Notes: generated by a model from the sequence alone, not told the origin. DNA of 64,000 nucleotides from Curvibacter sp. GWA2_64_110 (GCA_001797315.1 MGPC01000026.1:1-64000); one strand, 5' to 3'; shown: positions 45,946 to 55,078, counted from the first letter of the stretch. A program made the numbers and translations.

Positions 45946-48191
45946 GTCCCATCCTCTATGGCCTCGGTGTCGTTGCGGATCTGATCTTTTCCCAATGCCC
46001 AATCTGAGAATGTGTCGGGCATCATGAGGCAACCCTTGAGATAGCCCTGTGTCAAATACCCTTTGCGACCGGAGAAGAGTTCATGTTGAGGGGGGTCGCT
46101 GATCAAATCCAACTCCATCGTCGAACCTATGCCGACGACCCAATCCAGGCCTGTGTCGCATATTGTTTTGGGGTGTGAACACCGTACAAAACTACGTTCG
46201 ACTCTCATGCCATCAAAGGGACGCGTCGTTATTTGTGCCGGGTTGGCGCGATACGTTCCGAAGTTGCGCAGAATAATCCTTACGCCCATCTTTCTCAATT
46301 TGAGACAGTGTTTCAGGTCGTTTTCCGAGATTATCGAATTTTCCATCTCGGTCAAGGTCAGTTCCAGCCTGCATGGATCGAGCCCGGTTTCTGCAAGGAT
46401 CTTGGCGAGTACCTGGCTCAGTGCTTCGCTCTTGAGCTGCGCGGCAGTGAGGTTGATGACCATGTTCAAGCCATTCAGTCCTAGCGACTGCCATGTCTTG
46501 AGTTGCTGGCAGGCTGTCCGCAGCAACCAGGCGCAACTCAGCATCCGAATGCCAGTCTCCGCACTGGCATCACTTAGTAATGTTTGTGAAGTGTATTCTT
46601 CCCACGATACATCGCCCAATGAGGAATGTCGCCAACGGAGATGTGCCTCACATGCCAACAATTGAGTGTGGCCATTGCTTGCAACATGAGGTTGATAGGC
46701 CAGGTACAGTTCTTTCTGTTCCAGGGCCTTGCGAAAATCCTGCTCAAGAGCACCTGCCGCTATGGCAGAGGGAGCGGGCATCGTGTGGCTGTACATGCGG
46801 TACCGGTTCCCGCCTTCCTTGTGTGCCTGATGCATCGCCGTCTCGGCATGTTCGATCAGCATTGAGATCTCAATGCCATCGTGTGGAAACAAGGCGCAGC
46901 CAATGCTGCCCCCGATAACCAGCCGCTTTTTCCGGACATGGATCGGCGTCGAAAGGGCTTCAATCATCCGTCTCGCAATGCCAGAAAGTTCCGTCTCAGT
47001 GCGCGGTCCAACCAGAAGGATCGCAAACTTATCGGGCCCTGATCTCGTGAGGATGTCGCATCCGCGAATGGCTTCCTGCACTCGTTCGCTGGCAATTTGG
47101 ATCAGAGTTTCGCCTACTTCCTCCCCCTCGATACGGGCAAGCCACTGCAAACGATCCAGCGTGACGGACAGCAGTGCCACCCGTGAAGCACCACGCCAGG
47201 CGGCGGCGATTTTTTGACTGCCTCTTTCCTTGAACAGAGAAAGGGTGGGGAGGTTTGTCAGCGGGTCATGGCAGATCGCATCCAAGATGGCCCGCTCTGC
47301 CGCAATCATCATTTCTTCGTCTGAGAAGACGGCGAGGTATGCGGTTGTTTTCGTGTCGCGGTCTTTGACAGGGGTGATGCAAAGTGACTGGCGAAACGGC
47401 TGGTCAGTTTTTGAAAAGCTGATGATTTCTCCCTGCCAGCCGCCCTTGACCCGGACTTCCTCTAAAAAGGCATCCTGACACAGTGGATCACCGCGGCTCG
47501 ACCGAATCATCTGGGGCGTTTCCCCGCGCAGTTCCTCGCTGGCATAACCTAGGCCACTTGAAAAGGTGGGATCGACAGCCAGGACTTTTCCCTGTGTATC
47601 GATCACCATGGCGCCTCGATAAATCCTTTTGTCGAGTGCAGACAGTCGTTCCATGTCAGCATTGGCCGCCTCATTGGGGGGCAGCTCTCGCATGAACCAG
47701 CCGATGCGACCTTCTTTGCCCTGGCTTAAGTTCAGAAAATGAACGGCAAACATTTGGGATCGCATTGGATCCCCTCCGGGATACAGGACGAAGTCCGTTT
47801 GCTCTGACCAAAAGTCATCGTTTCCGTCGACAACTCCTTTGAGCATCATTTCGACGTGCGGCAGGTGAAATGGCGCAACCAACTGCTGTAGCTGCGATAT
47901 GCTTCCTTCATTCAGCATGAAGGTGAGGCGGGCACTCTCGCTGGCACACTCGATGTTGCCGTGCTGATCCACCACAAGACACAAGCCTTGGTATGAACGT
48001 GTCAATCTTCCCAGGACTTGCTTGGCCTCACTCAATCGGCCATGTGAATCCTTGAGATTTTCGTGACGCTGTACGAGTTGGCTGTAACGCCCCAGGAGTT
48101 CTTGGAAATCGTGGGCGTATTGCGTCAGCTGACGCTGCACCTCCGCCTCGTCATCCGACAATGTCGATCTGTAGATCGGGGTTCCTGTCAT
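45942..48191 (-). CDS. PAS-GGDEF-EAL protein with degenerate GGDEF and EAL motifs
   Basis: A 749-residue protein: N-terminal coiled coil (about 12-70), two PAS-like regions (about 72-190 and 195-300), GGDEF-fold domain (about 300-455) and EAL-fold domain (about 475-735). The diguanylate cyclase signature reads SGPDKF instead of GGDEF; the EAL signature reads EAHLRW and the metal-binding DDFGTG stretch reads RNFGTYRAN. Both domains therefore look enzymatically dead and may act as c-di-GMP or protein-binding modules. Overlaps the receiver gene by four bases. Confidence 0.85.
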   Translation of the reverse strand: MTGTPIYRSTLSDDEAEVQRQLTQYAHDFQELLGRYSQLVQRHENLKDSHGRLSEAKQVLGRLTRSYQGLCLVVDQHGNIECASESARLTFMLNEGSISQLQQLVAPFHLPHVEMMLKGVVDGNDDFWSEQTDFVLYPGGDPMRSQMFAVHFLNLSQGKEGRIGWFMRELPPNEAANADMERLSALDKRIYRGAMVIDTQGKVLAVDPTFSSGLGYASEELRGETPQMIRSSRGDPLCQDAFLEEVRVKGGWQGEIISFSKTDQPFRQSLCITPVKDRDTKTTAYLAVFSDEEMMIAAERAILDAICHDPLTNLPTLSLFKERGSQKIAAAWRGASRVALLSVTLDRLQWLARIEGEEVGETLIQIASERVQEAIRGCDILTRSGPDKFAILLVGPRTETELSGIARRMIEALSTPIHVRKKRLVIGGSIGCALFPHDGIEISMLIEHAETAMHQAHKEGGNRYRMYSHTMPAPSAIAAGALEQDFRKALEQKELYLAYQPHVASNGHTQLLACEAHLRWRHSSLGDVSWEEYTSQTLLSDASAETGIRMLSCAWLLRTACQQLKTWQSLGLNGLNMVINLTAAQLKSEALSQVLAKILAETGLDPCRLELTLTEMENSIISENDLKHCLKLRKMGVRIILRNFGTYRANPAQITTRPFDGMRVERSFVRCSHPKTICDTGLDWVVGIGSTMELDLISDPPQHELFSGRKGYLTQGYLKGCLMMPDTFSDWALGKDQIRNDTEAIEDGT

Positions 48192-48550
48192 GCCAACCTC
48201 TTCTGTAACCAGCCCGCCACCTGGAGCGGGCTGAAGGGCTTGATGAAATAGGCATCCGCGCCATGTTCCTGTCCGGCTCGGTAATCATTGGCCTGCCCCC
48301 TGGCAGTGAGCATCGCGACCAACGTTCCCTTCAACTCGGGATCAGACTTGATGGCGTCCAAAACCTGTAATCCGTCCAGTTCCCCCGGCATCATGATGTC
48401 GAGAAGTACCGCCTTCGGATGATGGGTGTGCACAGCGCGAAGCGCATCGGCACCATCATTGGCTTCAAGGACTTCATATTCTTTGCCCAGAGTGATGGCG
48501 AGCAAACGACGAATATCCGGGTTATCGTCCACGACTAGAATTTTTTCCAT
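48188..48550 (-). CDS. Single-domain response regulator (CheY-like)
   Basis: A 120-residue stand-alone receiver with acidic pocket D8/D9, phosphoacceptor D51 (LLDIMMPG), T82 (MLTARG) and K104 (FIKPFS), all intact. Likely relays phosphate between the locus kinases and the other outputs. Its start lies inside the upstream PAS gene (29-bp overlap). Confidence 0.9.
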   Translation of the reverse strand: MEKILVVDDNPDIRRLLAITLGKEYEVLEANDGADALRAVHTHHPKAVLLDIMMPGELDGLQVLDAIKSDPELKGTLVAMLTARGQANDYRAGQEHGADAYFIKPFSPLQVAGWLQKRLA

Positions 48551-49742
48551 TTGGGGTTCTCGATGTTCTGGTTTCCGAAGGCGCGATGGCCGTCATTTGG
48601 GCAAGAAACTGCACTTCTTCTTCTGAAATTTGGGAGCCAGCAGGCTTCGATGGCAGCAGAACGGCCAGGTCCTGGGCATAAGCCTCTGCTTGCTGGACAA
48701 GCCGGCAGTCGACACATGCTGGATGCTCTCGATCTTTGAAGGGCGCGCCAGTGGGGAGCACCAGGGTGAAGGCATCAATTCCCCTGCGGCCGACATCAGG
48801 GTTGTCGCTGTCCATCTCGAGAATATCCAATTGCCCACCATGGAGCTTGAAAATTCGTCGGCATAGCGAGAGACGGATATCGGCCTCCAGGCGCAAGGTT
48901 GTGCTGCTGGGGGCGGTCGATGTGGGGCGAGTTTTGGGACGCGTCCCGAAGGCGTGTGCAAAACGACTCGTCATCACAATGAAGCTGCCGCTTTGACGGA
49001 CGCGGATCTCAATTTGGCTGCGTGGTGGGGCACTTTCGCCGATTGCCTCAAACAGTCCCTTCAGCCCGCATTTGAGCCATTCGGCGTTTCCGTACAACAC
49101 GCCTTGCGTGGCTGGCGCATCGGAAAACGAGAGATCGATGACATAGTCCCCCCTGCCATTGCCATGCTGAATTTCAGCCAGGACGGCATCAATGAGCGCC
49201 ATTAATGTCAGGCGCTCATCCTGAAACGTCGTATTCAACTGCTGGATCTGGGCGAGTTGGTCTATGGCGACCAACAGCCTGCTCAAACGGTCAGTTTGGT
49301 TGATGACTGAACCGACATCGGACGTGCCAACCAGTGCGACTTCTGTCAACTGCTCATTCAATCGACTTATTTCGTGACGAACTTCTTCGCTGAGCAGAAA
49401 GTAGAAATGACCGGTATTTTCGAGTTGTGTCTGCGTTACAGGTTCCGGTGCCGTGGAGGCAATGAAAATTGCATAACCTTGCGGTTTTTGATGGCACAGG
49501 TATATGTCGGCAAGGTTGCCCCCCAAGCCTGATGGAAATAGCTGACGGATGCCGATGGGCATTTGAACAGCACCGCCGGCGACTTCCGAGATCAGTTTGT
49601 TGAGCTGTGGCTCAATATCCCTGCAGTGCTTGAGCCAAGGACGTGCCGCGCGATTGAAGTCGGTGATCCGCCCTTCCTGATTCAGCACGATGACGCCATC
49701 GGACATCCGCTCCAGCAACTGGCTGTCAAGTTCCAGATTCAT
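48522..49742 (-). CDS. PAS protein with a degenerate histidine-kinase-like region
   Basis: A 406-residue soluble protein. N-terminal PAS domain ([22 protein letters not shown]); a helical part with [14 protein letters not shown] that resembles a dimerisation helix with a possible phospho-His; then an ATPase-like domain in which the N-box is not recognisable ([17 protein letters not shown]) but a G2-like [17 protein letters not shown] remains. A C-terminal [17 protein letters not shown] segment ends the protein. It may be a dead kinase or scaffold; I do not recognise a named family. Confidence 0.7.
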   Translation of the reverse strand: MNLELDSQLLERMSDGVIVLNQEGRITDFNRAARPWLKHCRDIEPQLNKLISEVAGGAVQMPIGIRQLFPSGLGGNLADIYLCHQKPQGYAIFIASTAPEPVTQTQLENTGHFYFLLSEEVRHEISRLNEQLTEVALVGTSDVGSVINQTDRLSRLLVAIDQLAQIQQLNTTFQDERLTLMALIDAVLAEIQHGNGRGDYVIDLSFSDAPATQGVLYGNAEWLKCGLKGLFEAIGESAPPRSQIEIRVRQSGSFIVMTSRFAHAFGTRPKTRPTSTAPSSTTLRLEADIRLSLCRRIFKLHGGQLDILEMDSDNPDVGRRGIDAFTLVLPTGAPFKDREHPACVDCRLVQQAEAYAQDLAVLLPSKPAGSQISEEEVQFLAQMTAIAPSETRTSRTPNGKNSSRGR

Positions 49743-50362
49743 GCTGCAACCCGGCCGGTGCTTGTTTGCTTATGGCTCTCGATCGCATGCGCCATCGCCA
49801 GCAGCTGCGCGAACGGAATCGGCTTGGGAAGAACGGCAATCCCAGGAGGAACGCCACCCCTGCTGACGATGTCCGCTTCGCTCATGCCACTGACAACAGC
49901 GATGGACATCTCCGCGTAGGTCGGATCATCCTTCAGGATTCTCAGCATCTGGAATCCATCGATGCCCGGCATTTTTAAGTCGACAAGCATCAAATCTGGG
50001 CGCTCGCGCTCCAGTAGCAGAAGCGCTTCGATTCCGCTATCGACGGCAGTCACCTGCGGCAGCATGGGCCATTGGGCCATGACAACTTGGTACAGCCGGA
50101 GCAAGTTTCGGTCATCGTCGACCACGAGAACCTTCAGCCGCGGTGGGCCGGACTCCTTCGGCAAACTGGTCGCGGCAGTCATTTTCACGTGCAACAACTT
50201 ATCGACTGACTCACGCGTCACACGACGATGCCCGCCGGGTGTTTTCCAGGCTGACAAAAGGCCGTTGTCGACCCATAGCTGAGTCGTTCCTACGGAAACG
50301 CCCAGCAGAGTCGCGGCCTCTCGTGTCGTGCAAAAAGTCTTTTCAACTTTCATGATGTTCAT
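49739..50362 (-). CDS. Response regulator with N-terminal excisionase/MerR-like HTH
   Basis: A 207-residue protein with the DNA-binding domain first: [19 protein letters not shown] and [11 protein letters not shown] (about 12-50) match the excisionase/MerR/BldC-type helix-turn-helix. A receiver follows at about 76-195 with D82-D84, phosphoacceptor D128 (MLVDLKMPG) and K180 (LPKPI). This is the reverse of the usual receiver-output order. Its start overlaps no other gene and faces the binding protein gene across a 290-bp gap with a 34-bp palindrome. ATG 50353 is a second possible start. Confidence 0.87.
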   Translation of the reverse strand: MNIMKVEKTFCTTREAATLLGVSVGTTQLWVDNGLLSAWKTPGGHRRVTRESVDKLLHVKMTAATSLPKESGPPRLKVLVVDDDRNLLRLYQVVMAQWPMLPQVTAVDSGIEALLLLERERPDLMLVDLKMPGIDGFQMLRILKDDPTYAEMSIAVVSGMSEADIVSRGGVPPGIAVLPKPIPFAQLLAMAHAIESHKQTSTGRVAA

Positions 50363-50396
50363 CTGGTGAGTGAAATTGGTGTTGGTCGATGAATTC

Positions 50397-50430
50397 TGTT
50401 AAATTCTATCAAATTTGATTAAATTTAACA
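50397..50430. promoter_or_regulatory. 34-bp near-perfect palindrome in the divergent promoter region
   Basis: Outer arms TGTTAAATT (50397-50405) and AATTTAACA (50422-50430) enclose a concentric inner palindrome ATCAAATTTGAT. Only two base pairs per side break symmetry, so 30 of 34 positions match. It is very AT-rich against the local background and sits 35 bp from the HTH-receiver start; a likely operator for that protein. Confidence 0.7.
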
Positions 50431-50435
50431 ATGTT

Positions 50436-50449
50436 TGTCAGATTTGACA
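50436..50449. promoter_or_regulatory. Second palindrome next to the 34-bp site, overlapping a -35-like TTGACA
   Basis: TGTCA-GATT-TGACA, six bases to the right of the large palindrome. Its right arm is part of a TTGACA at 50444-50449 pointing toward the binding protein gene; no convincing -10 was found at 16-18 bp. Confidence 0.45.
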
Positions 50450-50652
50450 TATAAACGTAGTGGTTTCTTTGCCGCCACCTAGCGACAGGACGCGACTATG
50501 GTGTGAAGCACTATCGGTTTTCTTGGTAATTTGGGCTGTGGCGCGCAGGTCGAATTGGCGTGAAGTTCTGGTTTGTCTCGTGTACCGGGAACAGTCCCCG
50601 AGGGTCAACATGAGCCCTGATAACTTTCTTTAAAACCATGAAGGAGTCTGTG

Positions 50653-51843
50653 ATGACCCGCATTAAAAATTTCAGTTCATTCCTGCTTCTGGCGGTCATG
50701 GTTGCCGCAACCGCGACGGCATACGCGGCAGGAAATATCAAGATTGCCATTGATGCAGAATTCGGCATCCCAAATTCCACATCGGCACAGGCGGTCCGCA
50801 ACGGCGCACAAGTAGCCGCCAATGAGATCAATGCCGCCGGAGGGGTTCTCGGGCGTAAGCTGGAAATCATCGAGAGAGACAACCGGGCTGTCCCAGCCCG
50901 TTCATTGAACAATTTACGGGAGCTGGCCGCCGACCCGGACGTGGTTGCGGTCATGTGCGCCCGCTACAGCCCTGTCGTCGTTGAGCTGCTACCCGAAATT
51001 CACCGCCTCAAGATGTTGATGCTTGACCCATGGGCCGCGGCCGACTCGATTGTCGACAATGCTTATTCCCCAAACTATGTTTTTCGTTTATCCCTGAGAG
51101 ACTCATGGGCCCTGCAGGTAATGATGCGCCATGCCCTCAAAGCAGGGATTCGCAAAGTTGGAATTCTTCTGCCCAATACGGAGTGGGGACGCAGCAGCTT
51201 CAAAGCAGCAGAATCAATGGCCGCCAAGGAAACTCATCAAGATATCGTTGCATCCCAGTGGTACAACTGGGGTGATCCAAGCATGATTGAACGCTATCAA
51301 GCTCTCCGTAAGGCTGGCGCCGAGGCGGTGCTCTTTATCGCCAACGACCGGGAGGCCACACTCCTGGTCAAGGAAATGGCCAGCCTGCCCAAAGAGCAGC
51401 GCCTGCCCCTTATTGCGCATTGGGGCCTTACAGGCGGGCAATTCTTCGAGCAATCCGGGGCTGCCTTGAAGGCCGTTGATTTGTCCGTGGTGCAGACTTA
51501 CTCCTTCATCAACAAGACCGACCCGATTGCCCAACGAGTTCTGGCTGGCTTGAAATCGGTCACCGGCAATGACGATCCGCGCAAAGTTGTCTCACCTGTT
51601 GGCGTGGCACATGCTTACGATCTGGTCCACTTATTGGCCAAGGCCATCAAGCAGGCAAAAAGCACCGACCGGCAGGCGGTTCGCAATGCGCTGGAAAATC
51701 TGGGCGCGCACCAAGGACTGGTTCGTCAATTCGACAAGCCGTTCACTGCCAAGCGCCACGAGGCCCTGACGATCAATGAAGTGTTCATGGCCAAGTATGC
51801 GGACGACGGCGCTATCGAGCCCATTTCTCAAATAAGGCATTGA
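50653..51843 (+). CDS. LivK-type periplasmic substrate-binding protein linked to a histidine kinase
   Basis: A 396-residue periplasmic binding protein with a signal peptide (FSSFLLLAVMVAATATAYA). Type I fold motifs: IKIAIDAEFGIPNSTSAQAV, GVLGRKLEIIERDNRAVP and PDVVAVMCARYSPVVVELLP. Start ATG 50653 has AAGGAG six bases upstream. No transporter genes are near; the next gene, 7 bp downstream, is a membrane histidine kinase, so it more likely presents a ligand to that kinase than feeds an importer. Divergent from the HTH-receiver gene. Confidence 0.88.
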   Translation: MTRIKNFSSFLLLAVMVAATATAYAAGNIKIAIDAEFGIPNSTSAQAVRNGAQVAANEINAAGGVLGRKLEIIERDNRAVPARSLNNLRELAADPDVVAVMCARYSPVVVELLPEIHRLKMLMLDPWAAADSIVDNAYSPNYVFRLSLRDSWALQVMMRHALKAGIRKVGILLPNTEWGRSSFKAAESMAAKETHQDIVASQWYNWGDPSMIERYQALRKAGAEAVLFIANDREATLLVKEMASLPKEQRLPLIAHWGLTGGQFFEQSGAALKAVDLSVVQTYSFINKTDPIAQRVLAGLKSVTGNDDPRKVVSPVGVAHAYDLVHLLAKAIKQAKSTDRQAVRNALENLGAHQGLVRQFDKPFTAKRHEALTINEVFMAKYADDGAIEPISQIRH

Positions 51844-51850
51844 GACCTCG

Positions 51851-54037
51851 GTGAGTATCCGTGAGTCCCTCAACGCGCTGCGGCGCTGGAGCCAGTCCAG
51901 TCTGGCGAATACATTTGCCCTGCGGGCTGCGCTGATTGCGATAGTCAGCAGCCTCGTGGTGGCGCTGATATCCTTGACGGTCATTTATTGGGTCGAGCGA
52001 ACCACCAACCATCAGCATCTTCAGGAAAGGGCTGGTCGTTTTGCCGAGCGCTTTGAGAGCTCGATAGATATCGTGGAAAGTACCGCTCTGGCGCTCGCGA
52101 GAAACCCGATGTTCATCACGGCGCTGCTCGATTCAAGGGGCCGAGACTCCTATGTCGCCCCTTTTCTTGATAACTACAAGTTCCCGATCTCGGTCGCAAG
52201 CGGACTGGCCCTCTGCGATATCAATGGGGAGCGACTGGCGGGAATGCGTTCGCCACTATCGCAGTGTCGTGCCAATTCGACGTTGTTCAGGCAGGTTGCC
52301 ACTGGCGGCAAGACCGCGCGGGAACTGGTGACACTTCAGGACGGTCGTATTGCCTGGACGATATATCAAGGGATTGTTTTCGAATATACAGGCACCACTG
52401 AAGGGGTCGTGGTCACGCAGGTGGACCTGCATGACCTCTTGCGTTCGGTGCCAGACGACCTCGACCTGGCATCCGTTGCGCTTGCGCAAGCGGGTAGTGC
52501 GGAAACCCTCGTCAGTGCGAATGCGGCGGGGGCGGCAACGGAATCGCTGCACGAGGCAAAAATGCTTCTTTTCAAAGGCGCCGCGGACAAGGCCCCATTC
52601 CCGCTGGAAGTCGTGGTAAGGGATGATCTTACGGCCTTCGAGAACAAACTGATTCCGCTCGTGTCGGGCTATGGTTTGGGGATCTTTTTATTGGTACTGT
52701 CGGTCCTTTATTGGACACGGAGAGTCTCACGCATTCTGATCGCACCGCTGACCGAGCTGACGCGCATTTCCCATCAGGTTGCCGAGACTGGCGACTTGAC
52801 CATCGCCGTGCCCCAATCAAACGATGGAGAAGTTCAGCAGTTGGCCAAGACGTTTGAAGTCATGATCAATGCGCTGAGAACTTCAAGATCTTCATTGGAA
52901 GAAAAAGTCACATTACGAACGGCGGAGTTGACCCTGTCTGAGGCGACTACTCGCGATCGAACCGAACAACTGAATGCCATCTTTGACTTGAGTCCGGACG
53001 GTTTCGTTTCATTTGATGCCGATCTCCGGGTTGCGTTCGTCAATAAGGCGTTTCTACGCATTACCGGATTTGAGGCCATCGAAATCGATGGTGTTCATGA
53101 AAAAGTTTTTTCCGAACTGCTGGCGAAAAAATGCCTCTCCAATGCAGTGTTTCCGGGTGTCGCCGCGTTGCGCGCCGCACGCAAGGAAGTGACCAATGGC
53201 AGCACCGATGCAGGAAATGGCAAAGTCCGGCACGATCGGATTGAGCTGGCAGGCCCCGGTCATCGTGTGCTGGAGGTTGGCATCCGCCTATCCCGGACTG
53301 AAAATGTTTCGCAAATCTTGTACCTGCGCGACGTCACACATGAGGCCGTAGTTGACCGCATGAAAAGCGAATTCCTGTCGACGGCAGCCCACGAGCTGCG
53401 CACCCCGATGGCCAGTATCTACGGCTACACCGAGTTGCTGCTGCAGCACGATTTCGACGAAGGGGACCGGAAGGATATGCTGTCGAGAGTTTTCGCGCAG
53501 TCCGAACTGATGGTGTCCATCATCAACGAGTTGCTAGACCTTGCGCGCATAGAGGCTCAGCAAGGCAAGGACTTCGTGGTCGAGCGCTTGTCGCTGCAGG
53601 AAATCGTGGCAGAGGCAGTGGCTGGATTCAAACTGCCGCCAGGACGCAATTCACCCCTGATCGATGCAACGGATAGCCCGCTATTCGTCAGAGCCGATCG
53701 AAAGAAAATGCAGCAAGCCATCCTGAATCTTCTCTCCAACGCTTACAAATATTCATCGGACGTCGATGCGGTTTGCATTGCCTATCGTTCGGCCGCGAAC
53801 CGCCAAGATAGGATGGTCGGTATCGAGGTGAGTGACCATGGTATTGGTATGAGCGTCGAAGAAATGGAACGTGTCTACGAGCGCTTTTACCGTGCTGATA
53901 CTTCAGGGAAAATCCCAGGCACTGGACTGGGCATGAGCATCGTCAAGGAGATCGTTGAACTTCACGGCGGAGAAGTGAAACTGGATAGCAAGGTCGGCGC
54001 TGGCACCACGGTGACGCTCTGGCTACCTGCCGTTTGA
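51851..54037 (+). CDS. Membrane sensor histidine kinase (HAMP-PAS)
   Basis: A 728-residue kinase with membrane segments near 25-47 and 272-292, an extracytoplasmic sensor of about 220 residues, HAMP (about 293-345), one PAS domain (about 370-490), HisKA with H514 in STAAHELRTPMASIY, and an ATPase domain with LLSNAYKYSSDVD, DHGIGMSVEEM and GTGLGMSIVKEI. GTG start 7 bp after the binding protein gene. Core sequences are shared with the kinase at 43012, indicating duplication. No receiver domain. Confidence 0.9.
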   Translation: MSIRESLNALRRWSQSSLANTFALRAALIAIVSSLVVALISLTVIYWVERTTNHQHLQERAGRFAERFESSIDIVESTALALARNPMFITALLDSRGRDSYVAPFLDNYKFPISVASGLALCDINGERLAGMRSPLSQCRANSTLFRQVATGGKTARELVTLQDGRIAWTIYQGIVFEYTGTTEGVVVTQVDLHDLLRSVPDDLDLASVALAQAGSAETLVSANAAGAATESLHEAKMLLFKGAADKAPFPLEVVVRDDLTAFENKLIPLVSGYGLGIFLLVLSVLYWTRRVSRILIAPLTELTRISHQVAETGDLTIAVPQSNDGEVQQLAKTFEVMINALRTSRSSLEEKVTLRTAELTLSEATTRDRTEQLNAIFDLSPDGFVSFDADLRVAFVNKAFLRITGFEAIEIDGVHEKVFSELLAKKCLSNAVFPGVAALRAARKEVTNGSTDAGNGKVRHDRIELAGPGHRVLEVGIRLSRTENVSQILYLRDVTHEAVVDRMKSEFLSTAAHELRTPMASIYGYTELLLQHDFDEGDRKDMLSRVFAQSELMVSIINELLDLARIEAQQGKDFVVERLSLQEIVAEAVAGFKLPPGRNSPLIDATDSPLFVRADRKKMQQAILNLLSNAYKYSSDVDAVCIAYRSAANRQDRMVGIEVSDHGIGMSVEEMERVYERFYRADTSGKIPGTGLGMSIVKEIVELHGGEVKLDSKVGAGTTVTLWLPAV

Positions 54038-54264
54038 TTTGGATGAATCTGGATCAGCGGTTCGAATTCCTGAATGATGCCCGCCTTGGGGTCGTTGGCT
54101 CGATGACGACACACGGGCTGGCTGCGGCACGAAGGCTTCCACGGTCTTGAGAAATTGATTGTCCCGAGAGCCATAACTGTGTCGAACCGGGGCGGTCATG
54201 GCTCCCGGGATATCCGGAAATTTCATTGATTTAGCTCTTTGGCGCCGCCGAATATGCGCCAAAA

Positions 54265-54281
54265 GCTATCAGATCGATAGC
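54265..54281. repeat. Dispersed 17-bp inverted repeat, copy 2 (end of murI)
   Basis: GCTATC-AGATC-GATAGC, perfect 6-bp arms. It supplies the last codons and stop of murI. Confidence 0.6.
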
Positions 54282-55078
54282 AAACGAACTGGCTGGGTTA
54301 GCTGCAGCCAGTGGCGCGCGGCGGCCTGCAGGCGCTCGGGATAGCCGGTGGCGTAGAGCTGCAGGCGCGGTGTGGGGCTGATGGACAGCGCGTTGTGGGT
54401 TTTCAGCAGGCGCTGCGTTTGCCGCGCCACCGGTGCGCCGCTGTCGATCAGCTGCACCTGCGGCCCGAGCAGGGCACGCAATTCAGAGGCGGCAAACGGG
54501 TAGTGGGTGCAGCCCAGCACCAGCGTGTCGATCTGTCCGGATTCATGGCCAAATTGGCCGATAGCCCTTGTGTATTCTGCGCAGAGCGCTTCTATTTTGA
54601 TAGCATTCTGGCGCTCGATGGCATCTGCCAGGCCGTCGCAGGGCTGCAGGATGAAGTCAGCCTGGCCCTGCAGGGCATCGAGCAGGACACGGAACTTGGC
54701 GCTTTCCAGCGTGCCGCGCGTGGCCATGACGCCGACGCGCCGGGTCTGGCTCAGCTGCGCGGCCGGCTTGAGCGCCGGTTCGACACCGACGATGGGCAGC
54801 TCCGGGTATTGCTGGCGCAGCAGATGGATGGCGGCGGCCGTCGCCGTGTTGCAGGCCACCACCAGTGCCTTGATGTGGTGTTGCGCCAGCAAGTGGCGTG
54901 TGATGGTTTGCGAACGCCCGATGACGTGGACCGCATCGCGCTCGCCATAGGGCGCATGGCCGCTGTCGGCCACGTAGACGAAGTTCTCGGCCGGCAGCTC
55001 GGCGCGCAGCGCCTGGAGGATGCTGAGTCCTCCAACGCCGCTGTCGAAAACGCCGACGGGATGCGTGGCCTGGGTCAA
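54269..55078 (-). CDS. murI: Glutamate racemase
   Basis: A 269-residue cofactor-independent racemase making D-glutamate for peptidoglycan. Motifs GVFDSGVGGLSIL at the N-terminus, first catalytic Cys in VVACNTATAAA, second in LVLGCTHYPF. The start is probably a TTG at 55078 overlapping the fumarase stop (TTGA); the frame is open to 55132 inside fumarase. Two copies of the 17-bp repeat lie in this gene, one in the middle and one at the stop. A 231-bp gap to the kinase gene holds no convincing gene. Confidence 0.9.
   Translation of the reverse strand: MTQATHPVGVFDSGVGGLSILQALRAELPAENFVYVADSGHAPYGERDAVHVIGRSQTITRHLLAQHHIKALVVACNTATAAAIHLLRQQYPELPIVGVEPALKPAAQLSQTRRVGVMATRGTLESAKFRVLLDALQGQADFILQPCDGLADAIERQNAIKIEALCAEYTRAIGQFGHESGQIDTLVLGCTHYPFAASELRALLGPQVQLIDSGAPVARQTQRLLKTHNALSISPTPRLQLYATGYPERLQAAARHWLQLTQPVRLLSI
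54588..54604. repeat. Dispersed 17-bp inverted repeat, copy 3 (inside murI)
   Basis: GCTTCTATTTTGATAGC, a less symmetric member. It is translated in frame as part of the NAIKIEALC stretch of glutamate racemase. Confidence 0.45.

Noticed and set aside
54023-54262. Small open frame on the minus strand between the kinase and murI
   Set aside because: A 66-codon stretch from about 54223 could be translated, but it has no ribosome site or family match and overlaps the kinase end; another frame over the same DNA looks equally plausible.
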